This document shows, piece by piece, positions 24,830 through 32,994 of a stretch of DNA of 64,000 bases; positions within the stretch are counted from its first letter, which is position 1; each line of letters starts with the position of its first letter. Source of the DNA: Dioscorea cayenensis subsp. rotundata. Taxonomy: Eukaryota; Streptophyta; Magnoliopsida; Dioscoreales; Dioscoreaceae. Under the pieces are notes generated by a model. The model ran no database searches, had not been told where the DNA came from, and was given only the letters and a program-made list of their open reading frames with translations. The position numbers and the translations under genes are program-made. The stretch lies in the NCBI RefSeq assembly GCF_009730915.1, contig NC_052489.1:29133916-29197915 (forward strand). Reading direction: 5' to 3'.

Positions 24830-25165
24830 GGTGTGTCTTCCGTTGATGCTGTTGCCGTGGCCACGGTTGAGAAGATCGTTGAATCTGTTGCCGTGGCCGT
24901 GGCCGACAGTACCGCATCGAAGCAGGACACAATCCCACAACAAGAAGAAGCTTGTAAGGGTATGTTTGCGGTTGATGTTGTCGTCGTCCCCGCATCAAAG
25001 CCAGACACGATCCCACAACAACAACAATAACCATGTAAGGATGTGTCTGCGGTTGATGCTGTCGCCGTCGTCCCCGCATCGAAGCCAGACACAATCCCAC
25101 AACAACAACAACCATGTAAGGATGTGTCTGCGGTTGATGCTGTCGCCGTCCCCACATCGAAGGAA
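24830..25165 (+). repeat. Coding minisatellite in Ulp1-like linker (about 80 bp unit)
   Basis: Units starting near 24962, 25041 and 25122 repeat with a period of 79-81 bp, and a more diverged unit starts near 24833. Read in frame, each gives a VSAVDAVAVVPASKPDTI-like block followed by a glutamine run (CAACAACAA). The period is close to a multiple of three, so expansion keeps the frame. One unit carries a TAA within the glutamine run at 25028. Confidence 0.8.
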
Positions 25166-25389
25166 GGTGCTGCTGATGCTGAACACCGTCAAGGCTCAAC
25201 GATAGTGCCACATGAAGACCTCGACCGAGCAACGAGAGAGATGATCAAAGTCAATCAACAATGGGACGAGACGACTCGGAAAGTCTTTATTCCGAAGAAG
25301 AAAAAATGGGTTGGCCAATCGCGTCTTAACAAATACGAGCAGGAGTTGATGAGGATCTTCCTCAACTGCCGTATGGACAGGTAAGTTAA

Positions 25390-25535
25390 AGTTTTTATAA
25401 TAGTATTTAAATGTTTATATATTATCATTTAATTTATCTATTTAACGTTTAATTATTTATAATATCATTTGACAATTGATAATATCATTTAAATATTTAC
25501 AATATGGTCTAATTATATCTGTTATCGTTTAACCT
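25390..25535 (+). repeat. GTTTAA/CATTTAA motif array (third)
   Basis: Weaker units (CGTTTAA, CATTTAA, TATTTAA) fill the intron between the third and fourth Ulp1-like exons. Most are diverged from GTTTAA. Confidence 0.5.
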
Positions 25536-25615
25536 CAGCACTGTTGTGTGGAAGAATGACACTGTCAGCACCACACGGGACAAATTATACACTCTGCTTG
25601 AGGGGAAGGAGATGG

Positions 25616-26407
25616 TCACAGATGATGTGATGGACGCTTTCGTATGCATAATACAAAGTCGCTGAGCAAAGTGTCATATCCTTCCCGATGTTTTTCGTTC
25701 TTTATGAATTTGAAGTCAAAATTTCGTTTGATTGCAAAATTTCGAACTACGTCCCTGAAATGTTCAACACCGTCAAAACGTTGTCCGATATCCAACGACA
25801 GCACTTCAGAATGATCTGACGAGGAAGGAAGACATCCCACACCGTCAGGGTCACCATGGGGTTGAACGGGAGCGCTCGCAGAATCTGAATTCCTGCCAAC
25901 ACTTCAGTTAAATGAAAAACTCAATATTTTAAGTAGAGAATAGACTGTTTAAGTGATAAAGTAAACATGTAAACGTTAAATTAAATAGTTAAACAGTGAA
26001 CAATTAACTTAAACGAATAGTACAAGATATTAACCAGTGACTGACATACTTAAACAATAATGAACCTATACAACTGGATCAAATAAAAGAGAAGGAACTT
26101 ACAACGAGAAAAACTCGTTTTCGCTAGGATTCGACAATGGCACATTGTCTGTCTCGACAACAAGATCAACTATAGCGCATTTGAAGATGAAGTGCACGTG
26201 ACACATCCGCTGGAAGTCAACATCGTTTTCTATTGGGTAAACCGTTTTATATCCATCGGGTGTGATAAACTTCACCCTGACAAGGGAAACTTCGAGACCC
26301 CATCGCTCAAATATCTCAGCTAATACCAAGTCCCAAGAAGTCTGAGCCGTGAACATTAGCACTCTTCCCTCCCCGTTGTATCTAGCAATACCACAAAAAC
26401 TCTCCAT
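25616..26407 (-). pseudogene. MuDR-type transposase, N-terminal part only
   Basis: The first exon opens with ATG at 26407 (MESFCGIARYNGEG) and runs to about 26104, where TT/GTAAGT is a good donor. The second exon starts at 25892 after a CAG acceptor and keeps the frame. It holds the MuDR N-terminal DNA-binding module: LDIGQRFDGVEHFRDVVRNFAI, then FDFKFIKNEKHR. In intact MULE transposases this comes before the zinc finger and the DDE catalytic domain. Here the frame stops at 25616 and no catalytic domain follows. The sequence beyond is the last exon of the oppositely oriented Ulp1-like gene. So the gene cannot encode an active transposase, though a short DNA-binding protein is possible. A second, more decayed copy of the first exon lies at 28540-28850. 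Confidence 0.75.
25905..26060 (-). repeat. TTAAAC motif array in transposase intron
   Basis: Diverged TTAAAC/GTAAAC units lie between the two transposase exons. Most read as GTTTAA on the minus strand, which is the sense strand of this gene. Fewer and weaker than the array at 23825-24005. Confidence 0.5.
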
Positions 26408-26664
26408 AATATATCGGCCGAAAACCAAATTGTACAAACCAAATGAAAAGAATAACAAAAAGAAGAAGAAGATGTAAAGAACAAACAACAATCAGAAAGG
26501 GAAACAAAAAATTGCACAGTTGTATGCATAAAGGTTAGACTAGACGTGATGTGATTGGGCGGTATTTTTCCCTCCATCCCAAGGGCAAAAATGGAAATAT
26601 ATGTCACTGTCGCGAGGAAGCCATATTGTCATCGCTCGAAGGAAAGTTCTCACCTTATCAAGAG

Positions 26665-26800
26665 TCTCTGTTTAAACGCCAAGCTTTTTTATGTTTAAAC
26701 AAATACATATAGTGTTTAAACTAACGGTTAACTGTTTAAATAAATTCTATATCAATTAAATAATATGTAAACCGTTTAAATATAGTGATTTAACTGTTTT
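26665..26800 (+). repeat. GTTTAA motif array (beyond 26600)
   Basis: Five GTTTAA units follow a short block (about 26627-26648) that repeats the Ulp1-like second-exon end (compare 23794-23813). This shows a second, rearranged copy of the element starts here. Confidence 0.65.
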
Positions 26801-26801
26801 A

Positions 26802-27425
26802 GGGCCTGTTTGGCTACAAAATAAAAAACATGACATAATTTTATTATGTAGAAAGTGCAAGTGATTATTACAGAAATTGTGGCATATTTTATTCTTACAG
26901 AATGAGTGTTTGGGTAACAAAATAAAAAAAAAATTACGGAGACTAAGCGATTATCGAATGGACCGCCGGTGGATCTGTGGTCGATCGCCGAGGTCGGCCG
27001 AACCACCGGTGGCCGGTCGTCGGAGGCTAGCCGGTAAGCGGCCGAACCGCCGGAGGTCTGCCGGACCATCGGTGTGTCACCGAAGATCGGTTGGACCGGG
27101 GTCGGTCATCGGAGACTGGCCGGACTGTCGGTGGCTGATCGCCGGAGGTCGGTCGGACCGCTGGCCGGTCGCTGGAGGCTGGCCGGACCGTCGGTAGGCC
27201 CATGGCTGGTGGCTGGATGAAAAGGAAGAGAGAGACTTTTTACAATGAGAAAATATTCCACTCTTAGTGGAATATTTTTTTTATGCTATAATACATATAT
27301 TATGCCATAATTTTATACTTTAAAATAAATACCCAAACAGCCAATATGACATAATTCTCAGAAAATGTTAAATTATGGCATATTGTACGGATTATGGCAT
27401 AATTTCTGGCTATCCAAACATGTCC
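26802..27425. mobile_element. PIF/Harbinger-like MITE with GC-rich core
   Basis: It starts GGGCCTGTTTGG and ends CCAAACATGTCC, imperfect inverted repeats that continue inward with AT-rich ATGACATAATT/GGCATAATTT-type motifs on both sides. It is flanked by TTA (26799-26801 and 27426-27428), the 3-bp target duplication of PIF/Harbinger elements. At 624 bp it is long for a Tourist-type MITE because a GC-rich minisatellite occupies 26950-27200. There is no transposase. It interrupts the second MULE copy. Confidence 0.7.
26950..27200. repeat. GC-rich degenerate minisatellite inside MITE
   Basis: Loose tandem units built of CCGGAGG, GGTCGG(C/T)CGGACC and GTCGGTGG motifs. GC content is far above the flanking AT-rich DNA. 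The open frames across it are by-products of the GC bias. Confidence 0.75.
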
Positions 27426-27429
27426 TTAA

Positions 27430-27745
27430 AATATATGTTATTGTTTAAATTGAATGCTTTCACTGACATCGCGTTGAAGAGTAAATCGATTATTGTTTTA
27501 CATTTTGTTTTGTTTAAACATCCTGGGTACCTCCTGGGTCACTGTTTAAACATCTTTATGTATTTGCTTAAACACCGTTGTCACTGTGTAAAGAGTAAAT
27601 CGATTATTGTTTAACATTTGTTTTGTTTACAATGCCGTTTTTTGTTTCTCAAATTGTTTTTACTATGTCTGTGTTTAAATTTCACAAGTTATCACAAGTT
27701 GACACTCAAATAAGTTTGTTTATTTAAAATATTTAAACGTTTACA
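27430..27745 (+). repeat. GTTTAAA array with short direct duplication
   Basis: Further GTTTAAA units. A block of about 20 bp, AGAGTAAATCGATTATTGTT, occurs twice near 27478 and 27592, and ATCACAAGTT-like blocks repeat near 27690. It lies in the second MULE copy after the MITE. Confidence 0.55.
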
Positions 27746-28123
27746 ATGGAGAATCTGATTAAATATCAGAAGTTCACACTCAAATAAGCTTGTCTCATTT
27801 AAAATAAAACATTTACAACATTTACAACATTTTCTCGGACCTCGGACACTCGCGAGTCGACCCTCGTTCGTCTATTAAGATTTTGGTTTGGCTCACCAAG
27901 TATATGTATATTCGAATGCTCATGGTGGTTGCATAACATGCATATCAATTTGAACCTGCACAACGTAGAATGCAACACGTTAAAAAAGGTTAAGCAAACA
28001 CATTCATAAAAACGTCTATTAGTCAATGTGTCATAGTCTGACTTAAGCGAAGATCCTGAGAGTTAAACACAGAAAGTAATATTTGTACACTGACGAAACA
28101 TTCTTAAAGGGTAAGAACAATTC

Positions 28124-28420
28124 TCAAGTGATAAATATCAACTCCGTCTTAAAGGATGTTTCATGATCTTCCTCCTCTAGAGAATCCTCCGCAATCAAGC
28201 AATAAGTGAATACTTTCTTTTCTTACCCAAGTCGAAATGCCCGCTTAATTGCTTGCCCGTCATCCACAACTGGGAATCCTCTGTATTTAGGCAATTATGC
28301 GGGAATTTTGACTTGGACAAGAAAAGATAGTTTAACTTGTTGCGTGATTACGGCTGATTGATTCTCAAGATGAGGAGGATCATGAGACATCCTTTAAGAT
28401 AGAGATGATCTTCAAATTTT
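28124..28420. repeat. Long inverted duplication (hairpin, arms about 105-130 bp)
   Basis: The left arm, from about 28124 (clear from 28148) to 28252, pairs with the right arm 28291-28398 (weaker to 28420) in reverse complement, with a loop of about 38 bp. The arms are similar but not identical. When each arm is read outward from the loop, both give a DSxxEEDHETSFK-like peptide. So the hairpin arose by inverted duplication of a coding segment, probably from the surrounding MULE. The right-hand copy continues into an acidic tail (Asp/Glu run, 28452-28510) and a stop. Confidence 0.85.
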
Positions 28421-28539
28421 CGTTTGACTCCAGCGAATATCATACACAAGAAGTAGATGATGATGATGAGGAGGAGGAGGAGGAGGAGGATGACGACGAC
28501 GACGAGGAGTGATTGTTCATGGGAAGGGTTCTTCCTTGT

Positions 28540-29090
28540 CATTTATGGTGTGAAGTCCACAAGCAGGTTGACGCTTCATATCCGAGAAAAAAGGGAAACA
28601 CACAGTGGACGTAGAAACCGATTTATATATTTCGGGTATGATAAACTTCACCAAGACTCGTTTCCTGAAATAGATTTACATCTATCATTACCACAAAAAC
28701 CCTCCATAATAAACACCCGCATAATGGTCAAAATGATAGCAACGAAGAGATTCTCACCGTATTACGAAATCGGCAGAACTGAAGTCGAACAAACCAAATG
28801 AGGAGAAATGAGGAGAAGAACAAGATGTAATGCAACTTCTAGGCATTGTCTATCAGAAACCAAGAGAAAGCCCTTGAAAAGGTTGGATATGATGTGATTT
28901 GGAGTTTTTTTTTCCCCACCATTTTCAAGGGCAAAAATGAGATTTCACAACATTGACCCATTTGAAGTGAACGGTAGGGGTAAAAGGGAAGTTAAACACT
29001 AACGGAAGGGCTGTCCGGGGTGTGTAAAGGAAGGAGGGGGGTTTTGGGAAGTTTTGAAAATTAGAAGGGGTGAACAGTAATTTTCCCTAA
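28540..29090 (-). mobile_element. Second MULE copy, transposase 5' end and terminus remnant
   Basis: Segments match 26100-26600 in order and orientation: TATGATAAACTTCACC (28637; compare TGTGATAAACTTCACC, 26259), ACCACAAAAACCCTCCATAATA (28690; compare 26389), CAAACCAAATGA then AAGATGTAA (compare 26430-26478), and GATGTGATTTGG...AAGGGCAAAAATG (28890-28945; compare 26550). Frames are destroyed. After 28945 come about 145 bp that the first copy lacks. They end in an A/T-flanked GGGAAAATTACTGTTCACCCC on the minus strand, probably the element's outer end. Confidence 0.65.
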
Positions 29091-29186
29091 ATTTAAACCG
29101 AGTTACATAAGTAATTCAAGTTTTATCACTTTGGCAAAACGTCATTAGCAGTAATAATGCCTCTTAAAACATTAATCATTAGATAG

Positions 29187-29398
29187 TGGGGTGTTGCAAC
29201 CAGTGCTATAAGGCATGACTTTAAACCCTCGGTAAACAGGATCTTACATGTAAAGTTGGGCACAAACCCACCTCACCGACTCCATGAACTCGGGATCCAT
29301 GGTCTTGTAATCATTCTTGAAATTAATCCAACTACCGGTGAAGGTGAGATGAGCTTCTCCCACTCACTGACATAGTGGGTGACGATCCTACATCTCTT
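29187..29398 (-). pseudogene. Displaced fragment of isoleucyl-tRNA synthetase exon 1
   Basis: About 210 bp align end to end with synthetase exon 1 at roughly 21337-21547, in the same orientation, with many substitutions and small indels. Diagnostic blocks are TTGCAACCAGTGCTATA, CTCGGTAAACA and GGATCCATGGTCTTGTAATC. On the minus strand it still reads RIVTHYVSEWEK (parent [13 protein letters not shown]) before a frameshift. It lies about 100 bp beyond the presumed MULE end and 7.6 kb from the parent. Upstream on the minus strand it is fused to an open stretch (KDLRKHNKEITNNLQ, to 29527) of unknown origin, making an 84-codon chimeric frame. Confidence 0.9.
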
Positions 29399-29582
29399 AT
29401 TCTCATCATTCAAGTTGGAACACTTGGATGCATATTCTCTTAAACTAGTGGGTTCTGCCTCTGAAGTTTGAAGATTGTTTGTAATCTCCTTGTTGTGTTT
29501 TCGAAGGTCCTTAATAGTCAACTGCAACCTTTTTTTTTTTATGAATATTTGAATCTTCTAAGCGTTGATTTAATGATCTCAT

Positions 29583-29715
29583 CAACCCAAATGCCAAACA
29601 AAAATGTTGAGCAACCTAAAAAAAAAAAAGACATCAAAATTAAATTACCCAGGTAAAACATAAGAGATAAATACCTCCAAACTTTAGAGATATGAAGTCA
29701 CTTGCAAAAATCTTT
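29583..29715. repeat. Direct repeat A1
   Basis: This matches 30452-30595: blocks CCAAATGCCAAA, ATGTTGAGCA, ACATCAAAATTAAATTACCC, GGTAAAACATAAGAGATAAAT and CAAAAATCTTTA come in the same order with small indels. Confidence 0.85.
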
Positions 29716-30451
29716 ATGCTATGTTTAAATTGAAGGCCGGCGAAGGAAAATAAAGTAAAAGGAGGGTTTTAGAGGGTTAGAGTGAGCCTTTTCTTTTGTT
29801 TGGATTAATATTTTTAATTTAACGAATAGAAAAGAATGGTTAACTCTGACCCTCCGAAACCCCACTTTTTTAGCCCCGATTTGGGCCACCGGGGAGGGAT
29901 ACCCATAATTTTTTAAACTAATTACATAACGCCACTTCATAAGTTTATTTTTTCACTTTTTTCAATCTAATTTTATTTTAATCAATTCACATGACACCCA
30001 TCGTAGATCTTTATTTTTATGTATTTCTTTTTTGTTTGCCTATTTATTTATTTATTTGTTTATTTGTGTTTTTTATTTTTCAATTCATCCCTAGAAGAAT
30101 TTATCTTAATAGAATTCTATTGCTATCCAAATTTTATTCAAAGTACTGATAATAATTGTAATAATTTTAATATTTATTAAAAAGATATACTTAAAGCGTA
30201 AATTTATATGAGAAATTTATATGAGATATTTATAATGCACGTGTTTACATAGAAATAAATAATTTTTATTTAATAATAAATGTATAATTGGTAAATCATA
30301 TTATTATATGTTTTTTATTTTCGTTTCCCTTACTTAACCAAACAAGGTTTATAAAAAACCTCTCATTTTTCTTTTAGGTTGAACCCTTACTTTTAAATCC
30401 TTACTTTCTTTCTTCTTCCATCTCCTTATTTTTCCTTTCTACTTTTGAATC
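29716..30451. other. AT-rich spacer between direct repeats
   Basis: 736 bp of AT-rich sequence with a GC-richer patch near 29850-29905. No gene, and no clear inverted termini, can be read. Confidence 0.5.
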
Positions 30452-30595
30452 CAAATGCCAAAGAAGAATGTTGAGCATCCTATCATCAATAAAGAAAAAT
30501 ACATCAAAATTAAATTACCCTTAATGACAAGGTAAAACATAAGAGATAAATATCTCCAAACATTAGAGACAAAAATCTTTAATGCCACGGGTAGG
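30452..30595. repeat. Direct repeat A2
   Basis: The second copy of the 29583-29715 repeat. It has a 9-bp insertion after the shared AAATTACCC block and a 15-bp gap later. Confidence 0.85.
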
Positions 30596-30782
30596 ATGTC
30601 GGAAAATACTTTAACTCAGTTGCGCAAAGCGATGCTTAAAATCTTTAATTCCAATGGAGAAAGTCTTTGAGCCGTATGATATTATCAAGATAAATTTAAA
30701 AAGAAATTTTAAAGTTTGAACCAATTAAAGACCTATATCCATCTTTAGGATTCAAACCCTAAAGATAGAAGTGGGGAGCAAC

Positions 30783-31133
30783 TGATGTAAATTAAGTCAA
30801 ACTTCTATTAAACCACATAATAACCCACTATCTCACCCACAACCAAACACATAAAGTATTTACTTGTTACGTAATTGTTAACCCTACAACTATAAATTGC
30901 CTCCATCATTTAAACTGAAGGGAGGCTTTTGGGTGGGAATATCAAAGGGAGATTAGCATTTATTCCCCATTAACTTCATCGGAGTGTTTGTAGAGAATAT
31001 TTCCCATACTGTTATAGGTCTTGACATCCTAAGGAGGAAGAGGCTCAAATCCCTTTTTGCTTAACCTCCGAGTTCGAAGATCTACAAGCTCAAGATCAAT
31101 CTCCTATAGATTCACTGTTGTATCAAGGCAACA
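30783..31133. mobile_element. Possible solo LTR
   Basis: The stretch begins TGATGTAAATTAAG, contains a good TATA box (CTATAAATTGCC near 30891) and downstream leader-like sequence, and ends near GTATCAAGGCAACA. That gives TG...CA ends over about 350 bp. No convincing 5-bp target duplication and no internal retroelement sequence are seen, so this is tentative. Confidence 0.25.
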
Positions 31134-31963
31134 ACAAAAATAAATGTATTTAGATCTTAGTGTTTACAAAACTACCATAAATACCAAAGTGTAGTTTATA
31201 GTTGATATAAATATAAATGATTTAATTTTTAACATGTGGATAAATGCATATATTATAGGTAAAACAATTTTTTTTTTAATATACACTATAAATTTTTTTT
31301 TTTGAAAAATTCATTAATCAAATATATAAAAAATAAACATTTTTTTACTAAAGAAAATAAAAAAATATGTTATGAAAGTAAAGATTAAAAAATAAACAAC
31401 TCGTGCACACTCCTTTCAAAAATCAATACACCAACCATTATACTCAGATTTAATGAATTTGTTGCTAAAAAATATCAGTATGTAATACATTCAAACAATT
31501 TTAACTTATTTAAATAAATAATTTAGAGTTTATATATATATATATATAATTTTAAAAAAAGTTGAAAGGAGAGGTCAACTTTTCATAGGGTCACCCAACT
31601 AATATACAAAGGCTAAAATATATGATATTTAAAAACTAAGAAAATAATATATATATATAAATATATACAACATGGTAATTGCAGACATAGAAAGTCTGCA
31701 ATCCTAGAAAAATAAGTCATAGAAAACGACAACGACAAATGTGTAGGTAAACAATATCGGTAAACAATATCAAAATGGTGTACTTATTTAAAAAACTCAT
31801 GATTAAGTGATTAGTTTGTGTTTTATAAATTCTTCACATAATGCTATTAACAGTACTATACATGATCACTGTTTATATAAAGAATGTTTAATAGTTATTT
31901 GATTAAAATCAAATGACTGTACATAAACTTCAGTAGAATTGTAGAAGATGCGGGCCTCATATA
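31134..31963. other. AT-rich intergenic region
   Basis: Very AT-rich sequence with short TA runs (31533-31550). No gene or element can be supported. Confidence 0.5.
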
Positions 31964-32288
31964 GGCTTTGTTTGGATTGGCTTTTGGAAAATCCAAAAGT
32001 GTTTTTTTATAAGTTAAGCACTTTTGGGTTTAAAAAATGTTGTTTGTATTGGCTTTTCTGAAAAAGCAGAAGCTGTAAAAAAAGTTGAAAACAATTTTTT
32101 TTTTTTCAAAAGCTAGTCATGACCAGCTTATGAAAAAGTTGTTTTTTAGGTTATTTTTACAGCTTCTGCTTCTACATAAAAGCTAATCCAAACAGAAAAT
32201 ACAAAAAGTGCTTAACTTACTCTGTAGAAGCACTTCTACTAAACTAAAAAAAAAAACACTTCTTTAATAAGCCAATCCAAACAAGGTC
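31964..32288. mobile_element. MITE with TTTGTTTGGATTGGCTT ends
   Basis: The left end GGCTTTGTTTGGATTGGCTT is matched at the right by the reverse complement of GACCTTGTTTGGATTGGCTT. AAGTGCTT/AAGCACTT motifs and CAGAAGCTGTAAAAA/TTTTTACAGCTTCTG recur symmetrically inside, so the 325-bp element folds back on itself. The target duplication is unclear (partly matching AT-rich flanks). The form suggests a hAT-like or related non-autonomous element. Confidence 0.65.
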
Positions 32289-32649
32289 ATAATATACACG
32301 CATTATAATATTGACTAGGCATTTTTCTCGGCTTCGCATTCAGAGAATTTAAAATTTTGTGAAGAGTTTTGAGACAATATCATATATAAAATAATATAAT
32401 TAAACAACTCATAGTATAGAAACTATTTTATATATTGGGTTTCAAAGGTCTTATGGCATTTATTATATAAATAATTAAGTATAATTAATGTTTTTCAATT
32501 ATTAATATTATAAATAATATAAATAAAAATATTATTAAAAAAATTAAAATTATTCTTTGAATCACTCCTGGAATATTTTATACATCTAATTTAATAGTAT
32601 GTATATAGATATATAGATAATATGTATAGATATTATTTTGGGGAGACCG

Positions 32650-32680
<31 letters not shown>

Positions 32681-32682
32681 AC
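32650..32682. repeat. (AAAT)n microsatellite
   Basis: About eight AAAT units, roughly 310 bp upstream of the next gene's start codon. Confidence 0.9.
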
Positions 32683-32994
32683 AGAAAAGGAACTTACCGA
32701 AAATAGGAAGTTAAAAGCGGAGCAAACCAATGCGATCTCCGCGGGCTATTCTTTTCCCCCCTCTCGATCTCTCTCTCACACATCGCATTTTCAATGTTTC
32801 ATTCCTACACCTCCACTTCGCTAGATCAGCGCAGGTTTTTGCGGGGGCCCAACGCCCTCCGTGCAAACCACAAACCTAGCCTCGCCGGCGTTGCGTTGCG
32901 TTGCGCCCCTACCTTACCTCCTCGCACGTTCCCAGCTTCTGCCGGCCGACTTTATATGCCAAGTGCCCTATTTGATTGAGCATTGACTGCCTCA

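Larger units (their letters stand above)
23040..25665 (+). pseudogene. Ulp1-like/DUF1985-type gene of a MULE, broken
   Basis: Exon-like blocks carry the N-terminal region usual in MULE-borne Ulp1-like proteins. The first (23060-23520) has IIRRTPFATFIELEAIYQER, LLQRYDDRTNKFRIG and, after a frameshift near 23245, DMALVLGL. The second (23520-23815) has THKWLMEDIP and LNVWFYELTGT, ending LSSLEGKE at a GT donor. A third (24830-25381) is a low-complexity linker followed by WVGQSRLNKYEQELMR. A fourth (25541-25665) has TVVWK, LYTLLEGKE and VTDDVMDAFVCII, then a stop. In-frame stops lie at about 23110 and 23246 (TAG, TGA) and 25028 (TAA), and the frame shifts more than once. The C48 cysteine-protease core is absent. 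It is a decayed transposon gene, not a host SUMO protease. Domain names are from memory of the family. Confidence 0.7.
22480..26600. mobile_element. MULE derivative with truncated Ulp1-like and transposase genes
   Basis: The block carries two convergent broken genes typical of one plant MULE class that couples a MuDR-type transposase with an Ulp1/C48-like gene. The Ulp1-like gene runs on the plus strand (23040-25665) and the transposase start on the minus strand (26407-25616). Both lose their catalytic halves at about 25640, where they meet, which suggests one internal deletion. Introns are filled with GTTTAA-type motifs. The right end resembles the end of a second copy (gatgtgatt...aagggcaaaaatg, near 26550-26600 and 28890-28945). 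I could not define terminal inverted repeats or a target duplication, so the limits are approximate. Confidence 0.7.

Noticed and set aside
26950-27200. Open frames in the GC-rich minisatellite as a gene
   Set aside because: Repetitive Arg/Gly/Pro translations on both strands follow from the repeat; no start, domain or conserved motif.
28457-28801. 114-codon frame with Arg/Met runs
   Set aside because: It is an out-of-frame reading of a GAT/GAG repeat; another frame of the same bases gives the acidic tail attached to the inverted duplication.
22115-29100. Terminal inverted repeats for the large MULE block
   Set aside because: I compared 22100-22330 with the reverse complement of 28880-29100 and found only short chance matches, so no boundaries are claimed.
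30738-30780. Small hairpin around CATCTTTAGG/CCTAAAGATAG as a terminator or small RNA
   Set aside because: Short stem with no adjacent gene end and no supporting context.
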